Positions 41,413 through 49,511 of a stretch of 64,000 bases of DNA are shown here, one piece after another. Numbering within the stretch: the stretch's first letter is position 1; each line of letters starts with the position of its first letter. The translations under genes were made by a program, and so were the position numbers. The notes below the pieces were generated by a model. The model saw only the letters and a list, made by a program, of their open reading frames with translations, did not search any database and was not told the DNA's origin. Location of the stretch: NCBI GenBank assembly GCA_019115455.1, contig DXDN01000010.1, positions 62,001-126,000 of the forward strand. The letters run 5' to 3'. This DNA comes from Candidatus Eubacterium faecigallinarum (lineage in GTDB: Bacteria; Bacillota; Clostridia; Oscillospirales; Acutalibacteraceae).

Positions 41413-42768
41413 ATGCCGCGTTTTGAAAACAAAGGCTTTGATCCCGAAAAAAGAAACCGCAATAACGACCTGGACAGAACTGTGCCGGAGGACGAGAACT
41501 ATTACGGCTACAGTCCGGTGGATCTGAATTTTAATAACAGGCAGAGGAAAAGCGACACAAGACAGAGTCAAAGGAATGTATATGACGAAAACGGAATAAA
41601 CCCATGCGATATTCCCACGCAGTCTGTCAGAAGCAACAATCTGGAGCCGCCTCAGCGATTCAGAAGCGAGACTCCCACCGACTTTGAACCGTCGGCGAAC
41701 ACACGTCAGCATGAGCGTGTAAGAAGAAGTACGGACAAGCCCGCAAAAAGTCATAATTCCTCGTCAGGTAAAAACAAAAAAGCCCCGAACAAAAAAGGCA
41801 AACTCCCTAAAATGTCCGTGGGCAAGGGAATACTTGCTTTCGTGCTGGTACTTGTTCTTATTATTGTAGGCTCTGTGGGAGTTGTCATGGGCAGGATCAA
41901 CTACAGTGACAAGATTGAGAACGAGTATGTCTCCGCCGATTCTCTTGAAAGCAGCTCAATGGTAAAGAATATTCTGATACTCGGTGTGGACGCCAGATCA
42001 GACGAAAATGCCGAAGAGACACGTTCCGACACGATGATGCTGGTTTCACTGGATGCAAAGCACAGATGCATTAAGATGGTATCTTTCCTCAGGGACACCT
42101 GGATATACATTCCCACCCTCGGATACGAGCAGAGGCTTAACGCCGCTTGTTCTTCCGGCGGATATCAGGGAGTTGTGGACGCAATTGAATATAATTTCGG
42201 AATAAAAATAGACGGCTATGCCGTTGCTGATTTTGAGATGTTCAAGGTTCTGGTTGACAGTCTCGGCGGCGTTGAAGTTGACGTAACGCAGGAAGAGGCG
42301 GACGAGGTTACAAATCATCCTAACCGATACGGTAACGTTACCCTTGAAGCCGGCAAATACAAGCTTTCCGGCGAGCAGGCGCTGGCTTACTGCCGAATCA
42401 GAAAAATCGACACGGACTTTGTCAGAACACAGCGCCAGCGCACTGTTATGAGCGCTATCCTCAGCAGTGCAAAAAGCTCAAATCCCTTTAAGCTCTACAA
42501 AATGGCTTTTAACTCAGCCCCTTATATTGAAACAAACCTAAGTAAAGGTGAGCTTATGTCAGTTGCGGCTCAAGCGCTTATCTGCCTTAGCGGAGAAATG
42601 CACCAGACAAAGGTACCATTCGAGGGCACTTGGGACTACGCCACCATAAGCGGCAACAGCGTCATAAGCATCAATACCGAGGAAAATAAAGAGATGCTCA
42701 AAGATTATATATATAACAAAAGCTCGGCTGATATTATAGCCGAAGAAGCCGAATCAGAGTCAGAATAA
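41413..42768 (+). CDS. LytR-CpsA-Psr family glycopolymer ligase
   Basis: A 451-aa membrane protein that attaches teichoic-acid-like or capsular polymers to peptidoglycan. A polar cytoplasmic N-terminus of ~140 residues rich in R, N and K precedes one transmembrane helix (KGILAFVLVLVLIIVGSVGV). The extracytoplasmic LCP domain follows, with LGVDARSDE, RSDTMMLVSL, SFLRDTWIYIP and the pyrophosphate-binding arginines of YCRIRKIDTDFVRTQRQR. The start at 41413 follows GGAGGTGG; the ORF upstream of it covers the promoter. Confidence 0.92.
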   Translation: MPRFENKGFDPEKRNRNNDLDRTVPEDENYYGYSPVDLNFNNRQRKSDTRQSQRNVYDENGINPCDIPTQSVRSNNLEPPQRFRSETPTDFEPSANTRQHERVRRSTDKPAKSHNSSSGKNKKAPNKKGKLPKMSVGKGILAFVLVLVLIIVGSVGVVMGRINYSDKIENEYVSADSLESSSMVKNILILGVDARSDENAEETRSDTMMLVSLDAKHRCIKMVSFLRDTWIYIPTLGYEQRLNAACSSGGYQGVVDAIEYNFGIKIDGYAVADFEMFKVLVDSLGGVEVDVTQEEADEVTNHPNRYGNVTLEAGKYKLSGEQALAYCRIRKIDTDFVRTQRQRTVMSAILSSAKSSNPFKLYKMAFNSAPYIETNLSKGELMSVAAQALICLSGEMHQTKVPFEGTWDYATISGNSVISINTEENKEMLKDYIYNKSSADIIAEEAESESE

Positions 42769-42875
42769 TAAGCTGCATTTCACAGCCAAGTAAATATTAA
42801 TCAATCTTAAAATGGTTGCAATTATTTGCACCCTGAAAAGTCATAATTTCCCCTAAAAACCGAGAAAATTTGCTG

Positions 42876-42920
42876 TTGACTTTTAAAATTTTCTGTGATA
42901 GAATGCACACCGTTAACGGT
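42876..42920 (+). promoter_or_regulatory. Promoter with a palindromic operator-like site at the transcription start
   Basis: TTGACT (42876-42881) and TAGAAT (42899-42904) are 17 bases apart. The 12-bp perfect palindrome ACCGTTAACGGT (42909-42920) sits over the expected start point, where a repressor of the TetR or MarR kind could bind. Confidence 0.55.
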
Positions 42921-42937
42921 AGTTGCAGTTATGTCAA

Positions 42938-42976
42938 AGACAGAGCGAGACGATAGTTTCACTCTGTCTTTTTTTG
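42938..42976 (+). terminator. Leader terminator/attenuator before the DUF2798 gene
   Basis: AGACAGAG (42938-42945) pairs with CTCTGTCT (42962-42969), with an inner GAGAC/GTTTC stem, followed by seven T residues. It lies between the promoter and the ribosome site, so it would end most transcripts at about 65-70 nt. Confidence 0.75.
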
Positions 42977-43017
42977 TTGCAATAGCAAAAATTCAAATAC
43001 AAAGGAGATTGATTATT

Positions 43018-43500
43018 ATGCCAAAAACTAAATTACAGGAAGTTATTTTCACCGTCTTTATGGTTATCGTTATGGTTTATGCTATGGTTTGCTACAACAT
43101 TGCGTTTGCTATGGGCGGCATGCAAAACAAAGTGTTTGTTGCCGCTTTGAGCGAAATGCCCATTATGTGTGCTATCGGATTTGTTCTTGATATGTTAATT
43201 GCAGGCCCGCTGGCAAAGAAATGTGCTTTTAAAGTGTTAAATCCCCAAAAAGACAGACCGATTTTTATCATTCTTGCCATTTCAGTATTTTCAATTTTAT
43301 TTATGTGTCCTATGATGAGCTTTGCGGCAACAATACTTTTTAACGGCGGTTTTAATTCCGAAATTGTTGCCACATGGGCAGGACTTACAGTAAAAAATTT
43401 TTCCATGGCTTTCTTCTGGCAGATATTTGTTGCAGGTCCTCTTGTAAGATTTATTTTCGGTAAAATATTCAGAGAAAAGAGCAAAAAAGCTGAGAAATAA
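43018..43500 (+). CDS. DUF2798 domain membrane protein, 160 aa
   Basis: A four-helix membrane protein with two similar halves, each opening with a T/K-rich start and a helix carrying an F..F or FW.IFVAGPL motif, as in DUF2798 proteins. The function is unknown. The true start is the ATG at 43018 with AAAGGAG before it; the frame upstream reads through the attenuator. Control by the leader palindrome and attenuator is likely. Confidence 0.82.
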   Translation: MPKTKLQEVIFTVFMVIVMVYAMVCYNIAFAMGGMQNKVFVAALSEMPIMCAIGFVLDMLIAGPLAKKCAFKVLNPQKDRPIFIILAISVFSILFMCPMMSFAATILFNGGFNSEIVATWAGLTVKNFSMAFFWQIFVAGPLVRFIFGKIFREKSKKAEK

Positions 43501-43576
43501 TTTACTGCATTTATTATAGATATTATATTTTTAAAATGTATAAATAGATATGTTTTAAATAACCGAATATATACAA

Positions 43577-43620
43577 AAATCCCCGATTACATCTCTGTAA
43601 TCGGGGATTAGTTTTATTAT
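43577..43620. terminator. Bidirectional intrinsic terminator
   Basis: ATCCCCGATTAC (43579-43590) pairs with GTAATCGGGGAT (43597-43608), with an A-run before and TTTTATT after, between converging genes. Confidence 0.9.
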
Positions 43621-43664
43621 ACAAGTTTACAGCAAAGTTTAAATTTGCCTGTTTTTATACTTGA

Positions 43665-46295
43665 TTATTTGCTTGCCTTAATTGCAGCCTGAGCAGCAGC
43701 AAGACGAGCGATCGGTACTCTGAATGGTGAGCATGATACATAATCAAGACCGATGTTGTGGCAGAACTCTACTGAGCTTGGGTCGCCGCCGTGCTCACCG
43801 CAGATACCGCAGTGGAGGTCAGGACGGGTAGCCTTACCGTTAGTAACAGCCATCTTCATAAGCTGGCCAACGCCAACCTGATCAAGCTTAGCAAACGGAT
43901 CGTTCTCAAAGATCTTAGCATCATAATATGCATCGAGGAACTTACCGGCGTCATCACGGCTGAAGCCGTATGTCATCTGAGTAAGGTCGTTGGTACCGAA
44001 GCAGAAGAACTCAGCTTCCTTAGCGATATCGCCAGCTGTAAGAGCAGCTCTCGGAATCTCGATCATTGTACCTACTTCATACTTCATATCAACACCGGCA
44101 GCAGCAATCTCAGCATCAGCTGTTGCTACTACGATGTCCTTAACATACTTGAGCTCTTTTGTATCGCAGGCAAGAGGAATCATGATTTCAGGAGCAACAT
44201 TCCAGTCCGGATGAGCTTTCTGAACATTGATAGCAGCACGAATAACTGCCTTTGTCTGCATCTTAGCGATTTCAGGATATGTTACAGCAAGACGAAGTCC
44301 ACGGTGACCCATCATCGGGTTGAACTCGTGAAGAGAAGCAATGATAGCCTTGATATCCTCAACGGATTTGCCCTGAGCGTCAGCAAGCTTCTTGATGTCT
44401 TCCTCTTCTGTAGGAACGAACTCGTGAAGAGGTGGGTCAAGGAAACGGATTGTTACCGGACAGCCTTCAAGAGCCTCATAGAGAGCCTCAAAGTCGCCCT
44501 GCTGATAAGGCAGGATCTTCTCAAGAGCAGCTTCTCTTTCCTCAGCAGTGTCAGAGCAGATCATCTCACGGAATGCAGCGATTCTGTCTTCCTCAAAGAA
44601 CATATGCTCTGTACGGCAAAGACCGATTCCCTCAGCGCCAAGCTCACGTGCTTTCTTAGCGTCAGCAGGAGTATCAGCGTTTGTGCGAACCTTAAGAGTT
44701 CTGTACTCGTCAGCCCAAGCCATAATTCTGCCGAATGTGCCGGAGATTGTTGCGTCTACTGTAGGAATGATACCGTCATAGATGTTACCGGTTGAACCGT
44801 CGATGGAGATATAGTCACCCTCGTGATATTCCTTGCCAGCAAGAGTAAACTTCTTGTTAGCCTCGTCCATGGTGATATCGCCGCAGCCTGATACGCAGCA
44901 AGTACCCATACCACGGGCAACAACGGCAGCGTGTGATGTCATACCGCCGCGAACTGTAAGGATACCCTGTGAAGCCTTCATGCCTGTGATATCCTCAGGT
45001 GATGTTTCAAGACGAACAAGTACAACCTTCTCGCCGTTTTTGTTCCACTCAACAGCGTCGTCAGCTGTGAATACTACCTTACCGCAAGCAGCACCCGGTG
45101 AAGCGCCGAGACCCTTGCCGGCAGGAGTAGCTTTCTTCAGTGCTTCAGCGTCAAACTGAGGATGAAGAAGAGTGTCAAGGTTACGCGGGTCGATCATCTC
45201 AACAGCTTCCTGAGGAGTTCTCATACCCTCGTCAACAAGGTCGCATGCAATCTGAAGAGCAGCCTGAGCTGTTCTCTTACCGTTACGAGTCTGAAGCATG
45301 TAAAGCTCGCCGTGCTCAACGGTAAATTCCATATCCTGCATGTCTCTGTAATGATTTTCAAGTGTTTCGCAAACTTTTGTGAACTTAGCAAAAGCTTCAG
45401 GGAATTTCTGCTCCATCTCGGAGATGTGCATAGGTGTACGAACACCGGCAACAACGTCCTCGCCCTGAGCGTTTGTAAGGAATTCGCCGAAGAGGCCTTT
45501 CTTACCGGTTGCAGGGTCACGTGTGAAAGCAACGCCTGTACCGCAGTCATCGCCCATGTTACCGAATGCCATTGACTGTACGTTAACAGCAGTACCCCAT
45601 GAATAAGGGATATCGTTGTCACGACGGTAAACGTTTGCACGAGGGTTGTCCCATGAACGGAAAACAGCCTTTACAGCGCCCATAAGCTGCTCTTTAGGAT
45701 CAGACGGGAAGTCCTCGCCGATCTTTTCCTTATATTCAGCCTTAAACTGAGCAGCAAGCTCCTTGAGGTCATCAGCGTTAAGGTCAACGTCCTGTGTAAC
45801 GCCCTTCTTAGCCTTCATCTCATCGATGAGCTCTTCAAAATACTTCTTGCCGACTTCCATAACAACGTCGGAATACATCTGGATAAATCTTCTGTAGCAG
45901 TCCCAAGCCCATCTCGGATTGCCTGACTTTTCAGCGATAGCCAGAACAACGTCCTCATTAAGACCAAGGTTAAGGATTGTGTCCATCATGCCGGGCATTG
46001 ATGCTCTTGCACCTGAACGAACTGATACAAGAAGAGGATTCTCCTTGTCACCGAATTTTTTGCCGGTGATTTCTTCCATCTTACCGATGTACTCGTTGAT
46101 TTCAGCCATGATTTCGTCATTGATCTTACGGCCGTCCTCGTAATACTGAGTACATGCTTCTGTAGTAATGGTGAAGCCCTGTGGAACAGGAAGACCGATG
46201 TTGGTCATTTCTGCAAGGTTTGCACCCTTACCGCCGAGAAGCTCTCTCATGTTAGCATTACCTTCTGAAAAAAGATAACAATACTTTTTTGCCAT
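43665..46295 (-). CDS. ppdK: Pyruvate, phosphate dikinase
   Basis: An 876-aa enzyme interconverting PEP, AMP and PPi with pyruvate, ATP and Pi; in anaerobes it serves PPi-linked glycolysis or gluconeogenesis. The N-terminal ATP-grasp part opens GGKGANLAEMTNIGLPVPQG. The swivelling domain has the phospho-histidine in GGMTSHAAVVARGMG, and the C-terminal TIM barrel ends with the CGICGEHGGDP catalytic cysteine region. It is monocistronic with AGGAGG at the start. Confidence 0.97.
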   Translation of the reverse strand: MAKKYCYLFSEGNANMRELLGGKGANLAEMTNIGLPVPQGFTITTEACTQYYEDGRKINDEIMAEINEYIGKMEEITGKKFGDKENPLLVSVRSGARASMPGMMDTILNLGLNEDVVLAIAEKSGNPRWAWDCYRRFIQMYSDVVMEVGKKYFEELIDEMKAKKGVTQDVDLNADDLKELAAQFKAEYKEKIGEDFPSDPKEQLMGAVKAVFRSWDNPRANVYRRDNDIPYSWGTAVNVQSMAFGNMGDDCGTGVAFTRDPATGKKGLFGEFLTNAQGEDVVAGVRTPMHISEMEQKFPEAFAKFTKVCETLENHYRDMQDMEFTVEHGELYMLQTRNGKRTAQAALQIACDLVDEGMRTPQEAVEMIDPRNLDTLLHPQFDAEALKKATPAGKGLGASPGAACGKVVFTADDAVEWNKNGEKVVLVRLETSPEDITGMKASQGILTVRGGMTSHAAVVARGMGTCCVSGCGDITMDEANKKFTLAGKEYHEGDYISIDGSTGNIYDGIIPTVDATISGTFGRIMAWADEYRTLKVRTNADTPADAKKARELGAEGIGLCRTEHMFFEEDRIAAFREMICSDTAEEREAALEKILPYQQGDFEALYEALEGCPVTIRFLDPPLHEFVPTEEEDIKKLADAQGKSVEDIKAIIASLHEFNPMMGHRGLRLAVTYPEIAKMQTKAVIRAAINVQKAHPDWNVAPEIMIPLACDTKELKYVKDIVVATADAEIAAAGVDMKYEVGTMIEIPRAALTAGDIAKEAEFFCFGTNDLTQMTYGFSRDDAGKFLDAYYDAKIFENDPFAKLDQVGVGQLMKMAVTNGKATRPDLHCGICGEHGGDPSSVEFCHNIGLDYVSCSPFRVPIARLAAAQAAIKASK

Positions 46296-46324
46296 ACCGG
46301 GGTATACCTCCTAAAATAATATAC

Positions 46325-46421
46325 TAAAATTTAGATACTATACCGGCCTGTTTTGGCATTACTAAATGTAAAGGCTGGTATAATGCGATAGAATTATACC
46401 ATAATACTCAATAAAATACAA
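46325..46421 (-). promoter_or_regulatory. ppdK promoter and structured leader
   Basis: TTGTAT (46416-46421) and TATAAT (46393-46398) are 17 bases apart on the minus strand. The ~95-base leader holds an inverted repeat (ATACC.GCCT with AGGC.GGTAT), and a further GTATACC overlaps the ribosome site, so alternative pairing with the RBS is possible. Confidence 0.6.
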
Positions 46422-46460
46422 ACGTTTTTTAATAATTTTTTACCATTATTATCAATTAGC

Positions 46461-46489
46461 TTGAAAAAAATATAATTTTGGTGCATAAT
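46461..46489 (+). promoter_or_regulatory. Sigma-A promoter of glmU
   Basis: TTGAAA (46461-46466) and CATAAT (46484-46489) are 17 bases apart, about 75 bases before the glmU start. Confidence 0.5.
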
Positions 46490-46566
46490 TGTAACGGTGT
46501 CAAATGAAACCGAAAATTAGTTTATATAAAATATTATCAATTTCCACTCTGACGGAGGTAAAGCTT

Positions 46567-47946
46567 ATGAAATGCGCTATAATACTTGCAGGCGGCAAGG
46601 GCACAAGAATGAAGGCGGACTGCCCCAAAGTAATGTGCAATGTTATATTCAAGCCTATGATTGACTATGTAATCGACGCAGTAAAGGAAGCCGGCGTTAA
46701 GGACATATGCGTCATCACCGGATACAAGCACGAGGTAGTGGAGGAGCATCTTTCACCTGATATCAAAACTGCTCTTCAGGAGCCGCAGCTTGGCACAGGC
46801 CACGCAGTAATGCAGGCAAGAGACTTTATAAATTCCCACAAGGACGATAAAATCCTTATCCTTAACGGCGACGGTCCCCTTATGGATGCTGAGACTATTA
46901 ACAAGGCGTATGACTATCATGAGGAAAACAACAACTCCATCACGCTCATCAGCGCTATTGTTGAGGATACTGAGGGAATCGGTCATATCAAGCGCGATGA
47001 AAACGGCACTCTTTTAAGGATAGTAGAGCACAAGGACGCCACCGAAGAGGAAAAGAAAATCAACGAATCAAACGCCGGGTGCTACTGGTTTAACGGCGCA
47101 GACCTTCTTTACGCTCTTGACAACATCACAAATGAAAACGCTCAAAACGAATATTATCTTACCGACAGCCTTGAAATACTCATTAACGCCGGTAAAAATG
47201 CAGGAGCTTATGTGGTTGAAAACAGCGAGGTAGTGCTGGGCGCAAACGACAGAAAGCAGCTTAACGACCTTAACAATATAATGAGAAGGAACATCAATAC
47301 AAAGCTTATGCTTGAGGGCGTTGATATCCCGTGCACAGACGGAGTTATCATCGGCAAGGATGTCAGAATAGGCAATTCCACCGTTATTCTGCCCAACACA
47401 ATTATTCTGGGCGACACGGTTATCGGCGACAGCTGTACCATCGGCCCGAACTCTTATCTTGACAACGCAACCGTAGGAAACAATGTTATTCTTGACAACT
47501 GCAAAATTCTTGACAGCACTGTTGAAAATGATGTTGACGCCGGACCTTTTGTAAAGGTAAGGGCTAATTCCGTACTCAAGAAAGGCGTTCACATCGGCAA
47601 TTTCGTTGAGGTAAAGAACTCCGTTGTCGGCGAAGGCTCAAAGAGCGCTCACCTGACATATATCGGCGACAGCGACGTAGGAAGCGACGTGAATTTCGGC
47701 TGCGGCACAGTCACCTGCAACTACGACGGCAAAAACAAGTGGCGCTGCAAAATCGGCGACGGCGCGTTCATCGGCTGCAACACCAATCTTATCGCTCCCG
47801 TTGAAGTGGGAGAAAAAGCGTATATTGCCGCCGGCTCGACAATAACCGACAGTATTCCCGACAAGGCTCTCTCCATAGCCAGGGCAAGACAGGTTATCAA
47901 AGAGGGCTGGGTCGATATCAAAAAACCCTATAAGGAGAAAAAATAA
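46567..47946 (+). CDS. glmU: Bifunctional UDP-GlcNAc pyrophosphorylase / GlcN-1-P acetyltransferase
   Basis: A 459-aa cytosolic enzyme making UDP-GlcNAc for peptidoglycan and teichoic acids. The N-terminal uridyltransferase has LAGGKGTRMKADCPKV and LNGDGPLMDAETI. The C-terminal left-handed beta-helix has hexapeptide repeats and the acetyl-CoA site (HLTYIGDSDVGSDVNFGCGT). The start at 46567 follows CGGAGG. The VanW lipoprotein gene begins right after its stop. Confidence 0.96.
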   Translation: MKCAIILAGGKGTRMKADCPKVMCNVIFKPMIDYVIDAVKEAGVKDICVITGYKHEVVEEHLSPDIKTALQEPQLGTGHAVMQARDFINSHKDDKILILNGDGPLMDAETINKAYDYHEENNNSITLISAIVEDTEGIGHIKRDENGTLLRIVEHKDATEEEKKINESNAGCYWFNGADLLYALDNITNENAQNEYYLTDSLEILINAGKNAGAYVVENSEVVLGANDRKQLNDLNNIMRRNINTKLMLEGVDIPCTDGVIIGKDVRIGNSTVILPNTIILGDTVIGDSCTIGPNSYLDNATVGNNVILDNCKILDSTVENDVDAGPFVKVRANSVLKKGVHIGNFVEVKNSVVGEGSKSAHLTYIGDSDVGSDVNFGCGTVTCNYDGKNKWRCKIGDGAFIGCNTNLIAPVEVGEKAYIAAGSTITDSIPDKALSIARARQVIKEGWVDIKKPYKEKK

Positions 47947-48762
47947 GTGAAAAAAATATCGGCGGTAGTCATGGCGGCGGTCATGCTGGTTTGCATGCTG
48001 GCAGGATGCAGTGAAAGCGCCGACGTTGACGCAACGGTAAAATCCACTCAGAAGACCACCACGACCACCACAACCACACGAACAACTGAAGATCTGAGCA
48101 CAACATTTAAGGAAGCGTCGACAGCGCAGGTCTATCCGGCGCTGCTTAAGGATTCCGACAGCGACTATCCTTATGAGCTCTCCACATACAAGACTTATTA
48201 CGACGTTAAAAACACCACCAGGACAAAAAATATCGACAACGCAGTAAGCAAACTCAACGATATTGTAATCCCCGACGGAAGCACCTTTTCCTTTAACCAG
48301 ACAGTCGGCAAAAGAACTGTTCTTGCCGGCTATGAGGAGGCAAAGGTGGTTGAGGGCGATGAATTTGTGGACGGGCTCGGCGGCGGAATATGCCAGGTAA
48401 GCTCCACCGTATTTCAGGCGGCGCTCAGAGCAAACCTTAATATTACCGTAAGAGCTTGTCATTCGCTGGAGATAAGCTATGTTCCCCTGGGAGCTGACGC
48501 AACGGTGCAGTGGAATTCTCAGGACTTTCAGTTTAAAAATAATTCCGGTACTGATATAAGAATGAGCGTTACTGCCTCAAAAGGAACGCTGACTTGCAGC
48601 ATCTACGCCAAGGACGATATTGATATCGGAAATGTTAAAATCAACGTTTCAAAAAACGGCTCGGAATATGTTTTGACCCGTACAGTAAACGGAGAAAATA
48701 ATTACACCACTTACAGCAAATACAAAAAGGCAAAAACCACAACCACTCAGAAAAGCCAATAA
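47947..48762 (+). CDS. VanW family lipoprotein
   Basis: A 271-aa secreted lipoprotein starting at GTG, immediately after the glmU stop, with AAGGAG inside the end of glmU. A signal peptide with lipobox MLAGC is followed by a threonine-rich linker and a VanW domain (FSFNQTVGKRT, GGGICQVSSTVFQAAL). VanW occurs in some vancomycin-resistance clusters, but the domain's action is unknown; no other van genes are here. The operon with glmU suggests a cell-wall role. Confidence 0.9.
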   Translation: MKKISAVVMAAVMLVCMLAGCSESADVDATVKSTQKTTTTTTTTRTTEDLSTTFKEASTAQVYPALLKDSDSDYPYELSTYKTYYDVKNTTRTKNIDNAVSKLNDIVIPDGSTFSFNQTVGKRTVLAGYEEAKVVEGDEFVDGLGGGICQVSSTVFQAALRANLNITVRACHSLEISYVPLGADATVQWNSQDFQFKNNSGTDIRMSVTASKGTLTCSIYAKDDIDIGNVKINVSKNGSEYVLTRTVNGENNYTTYSKYKKAKTTTTQKSQ

Positions 48763-48802
48763 ACAGCATCAAAATTATCCGCTTATCATAAACGGCAAAT
48801 GG

Positions 48803-48840
48803 AAAACCTGTCTGCTTGTTAAAGCAGGCAGGTTTTTTTG
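48803..48840 (+). terminator. Intrinsic terminator after the VanW gene
   Basis: AAAACCTGTCTGCTT pairs with AAGCAGGCAGGTTTT around GTTA, followed by a T-run. Confidence 0.92.
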
Positions 48841-48861
48841 ACTAAAATAAAAAAATATGTC

Positions 48862-48886
48862 AACTTTTGTCCTGCTCGGCGTACTA
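48862..48886 (+). promoter_or_regulatory. Candidate ECF promoter of the second sigma cassette
   Basis: AACTTTT (48862-48868) is followed 11 bases later by CGTACTA (48880-48886), resembling ECF -35 (AAC) and -10 (CGT) elements. It would suit autoregulation. A GC-rich hairpin (about 48917-48942) lies in the leader. Confidence 0.35.
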
Positions 48887-48973
48887 CTTAACAGGTAACA
48901 CGATATATATCCTGAAAAAAGCGGTGCGCGCGCCTGCTTTTGATGCCAATATTAACAAAGGGGGGTGTGTTGT

Positions 48974-49498
48974 TTGGAAAGTAATAACAGGAATAAGGCT
49001 ATCCAGGAAAGATTTACACAAATTTACAACGAATATAAAAGTCCCATATATAAGCTGTGCCTTGTTAAGTTAAAGGACAAGGACAGCGCCGAGGACTGTA
49101 TGCAAAACACATTTTTGGTTTTGTATAAAAAAATGCTCAACAAAGAGGAAATCGAAAATCCAAGAGCCTTTCTCTATAAAACTTCCGGCAACTTCATTTT
49201 AAAATGCTTTGAGGAAAAGAAAAAGAACGTCAATAAGACGGTTTGCATATCTGACTATGAAAACAAAATAGTCGACAATCAAAACGCAATTGACAGCGAT
49301 ATTGATTATCAGCTTCTTAACAAGCGGCTAAACTCACTGCTTACGCAGGAGGAGCAGCTGCTTCTAAGATACAAATACATATATGATTTTACTATTGAAG
49401 AAACGGCAAAACGCCTGAACATCTCCGCTCCCGCTGCCGCCAAACGGCTTCAGCGGCTTAGAGAAAAGATAAAAAAATCCGTTTCCATTGACGGATAG
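48974..49498 (+). CDS. ECF-type sigma factor, 174 aa
   Basis: A sigma-70 family factor with region 2 (KLCLVKLKDKDSAEDCMQNT) and region 4 (LTQEEQLLLRYKYIYDFTIE, then ETAKRLNISAPAAAKRLQRL). I prefer the TTG at 48974, 8 bases after AAAGGGGGG; the GTG at 48965 lies inside that site. The next gene starts 13 bases after the stop and encodes a large membrane protein with a cytoplasmic N-terminus, the likely partner. Confidence 0.9.
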   Translation: MESNNRNKAIQERFTQIYNEYKSPIYKLCLVKLKDKDSAEDCMQNTFLVLYKKMLNKEEIENPRAFLYKTSGNFILKCFEEKKKNVNKTVCISDYENKIVDNQNAIDSDIDYQLLNKRLNSLLTQEEQLLLRYKYIYDFTIEETAKRLNISAPAAAKRLQRLREKIKKSVSIDG

Positions 49499-49511
49499 AA
49501 AGGAGAACGAC

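Noticed and set aside
43791-44795. Long open frame of 334 codons opposite ppdK
   Set aside because: It has no ribosome site, a cysteine- and serine-rich random composition, and lies wholly within the strongly coding ppdK gene; it is an antisense shadow.
47638-48462. Open frame of 274 codons opposite glmU and the VanW gene
   Set aside because: It spans two well-supported genes on the other strand and has no family resemblance.
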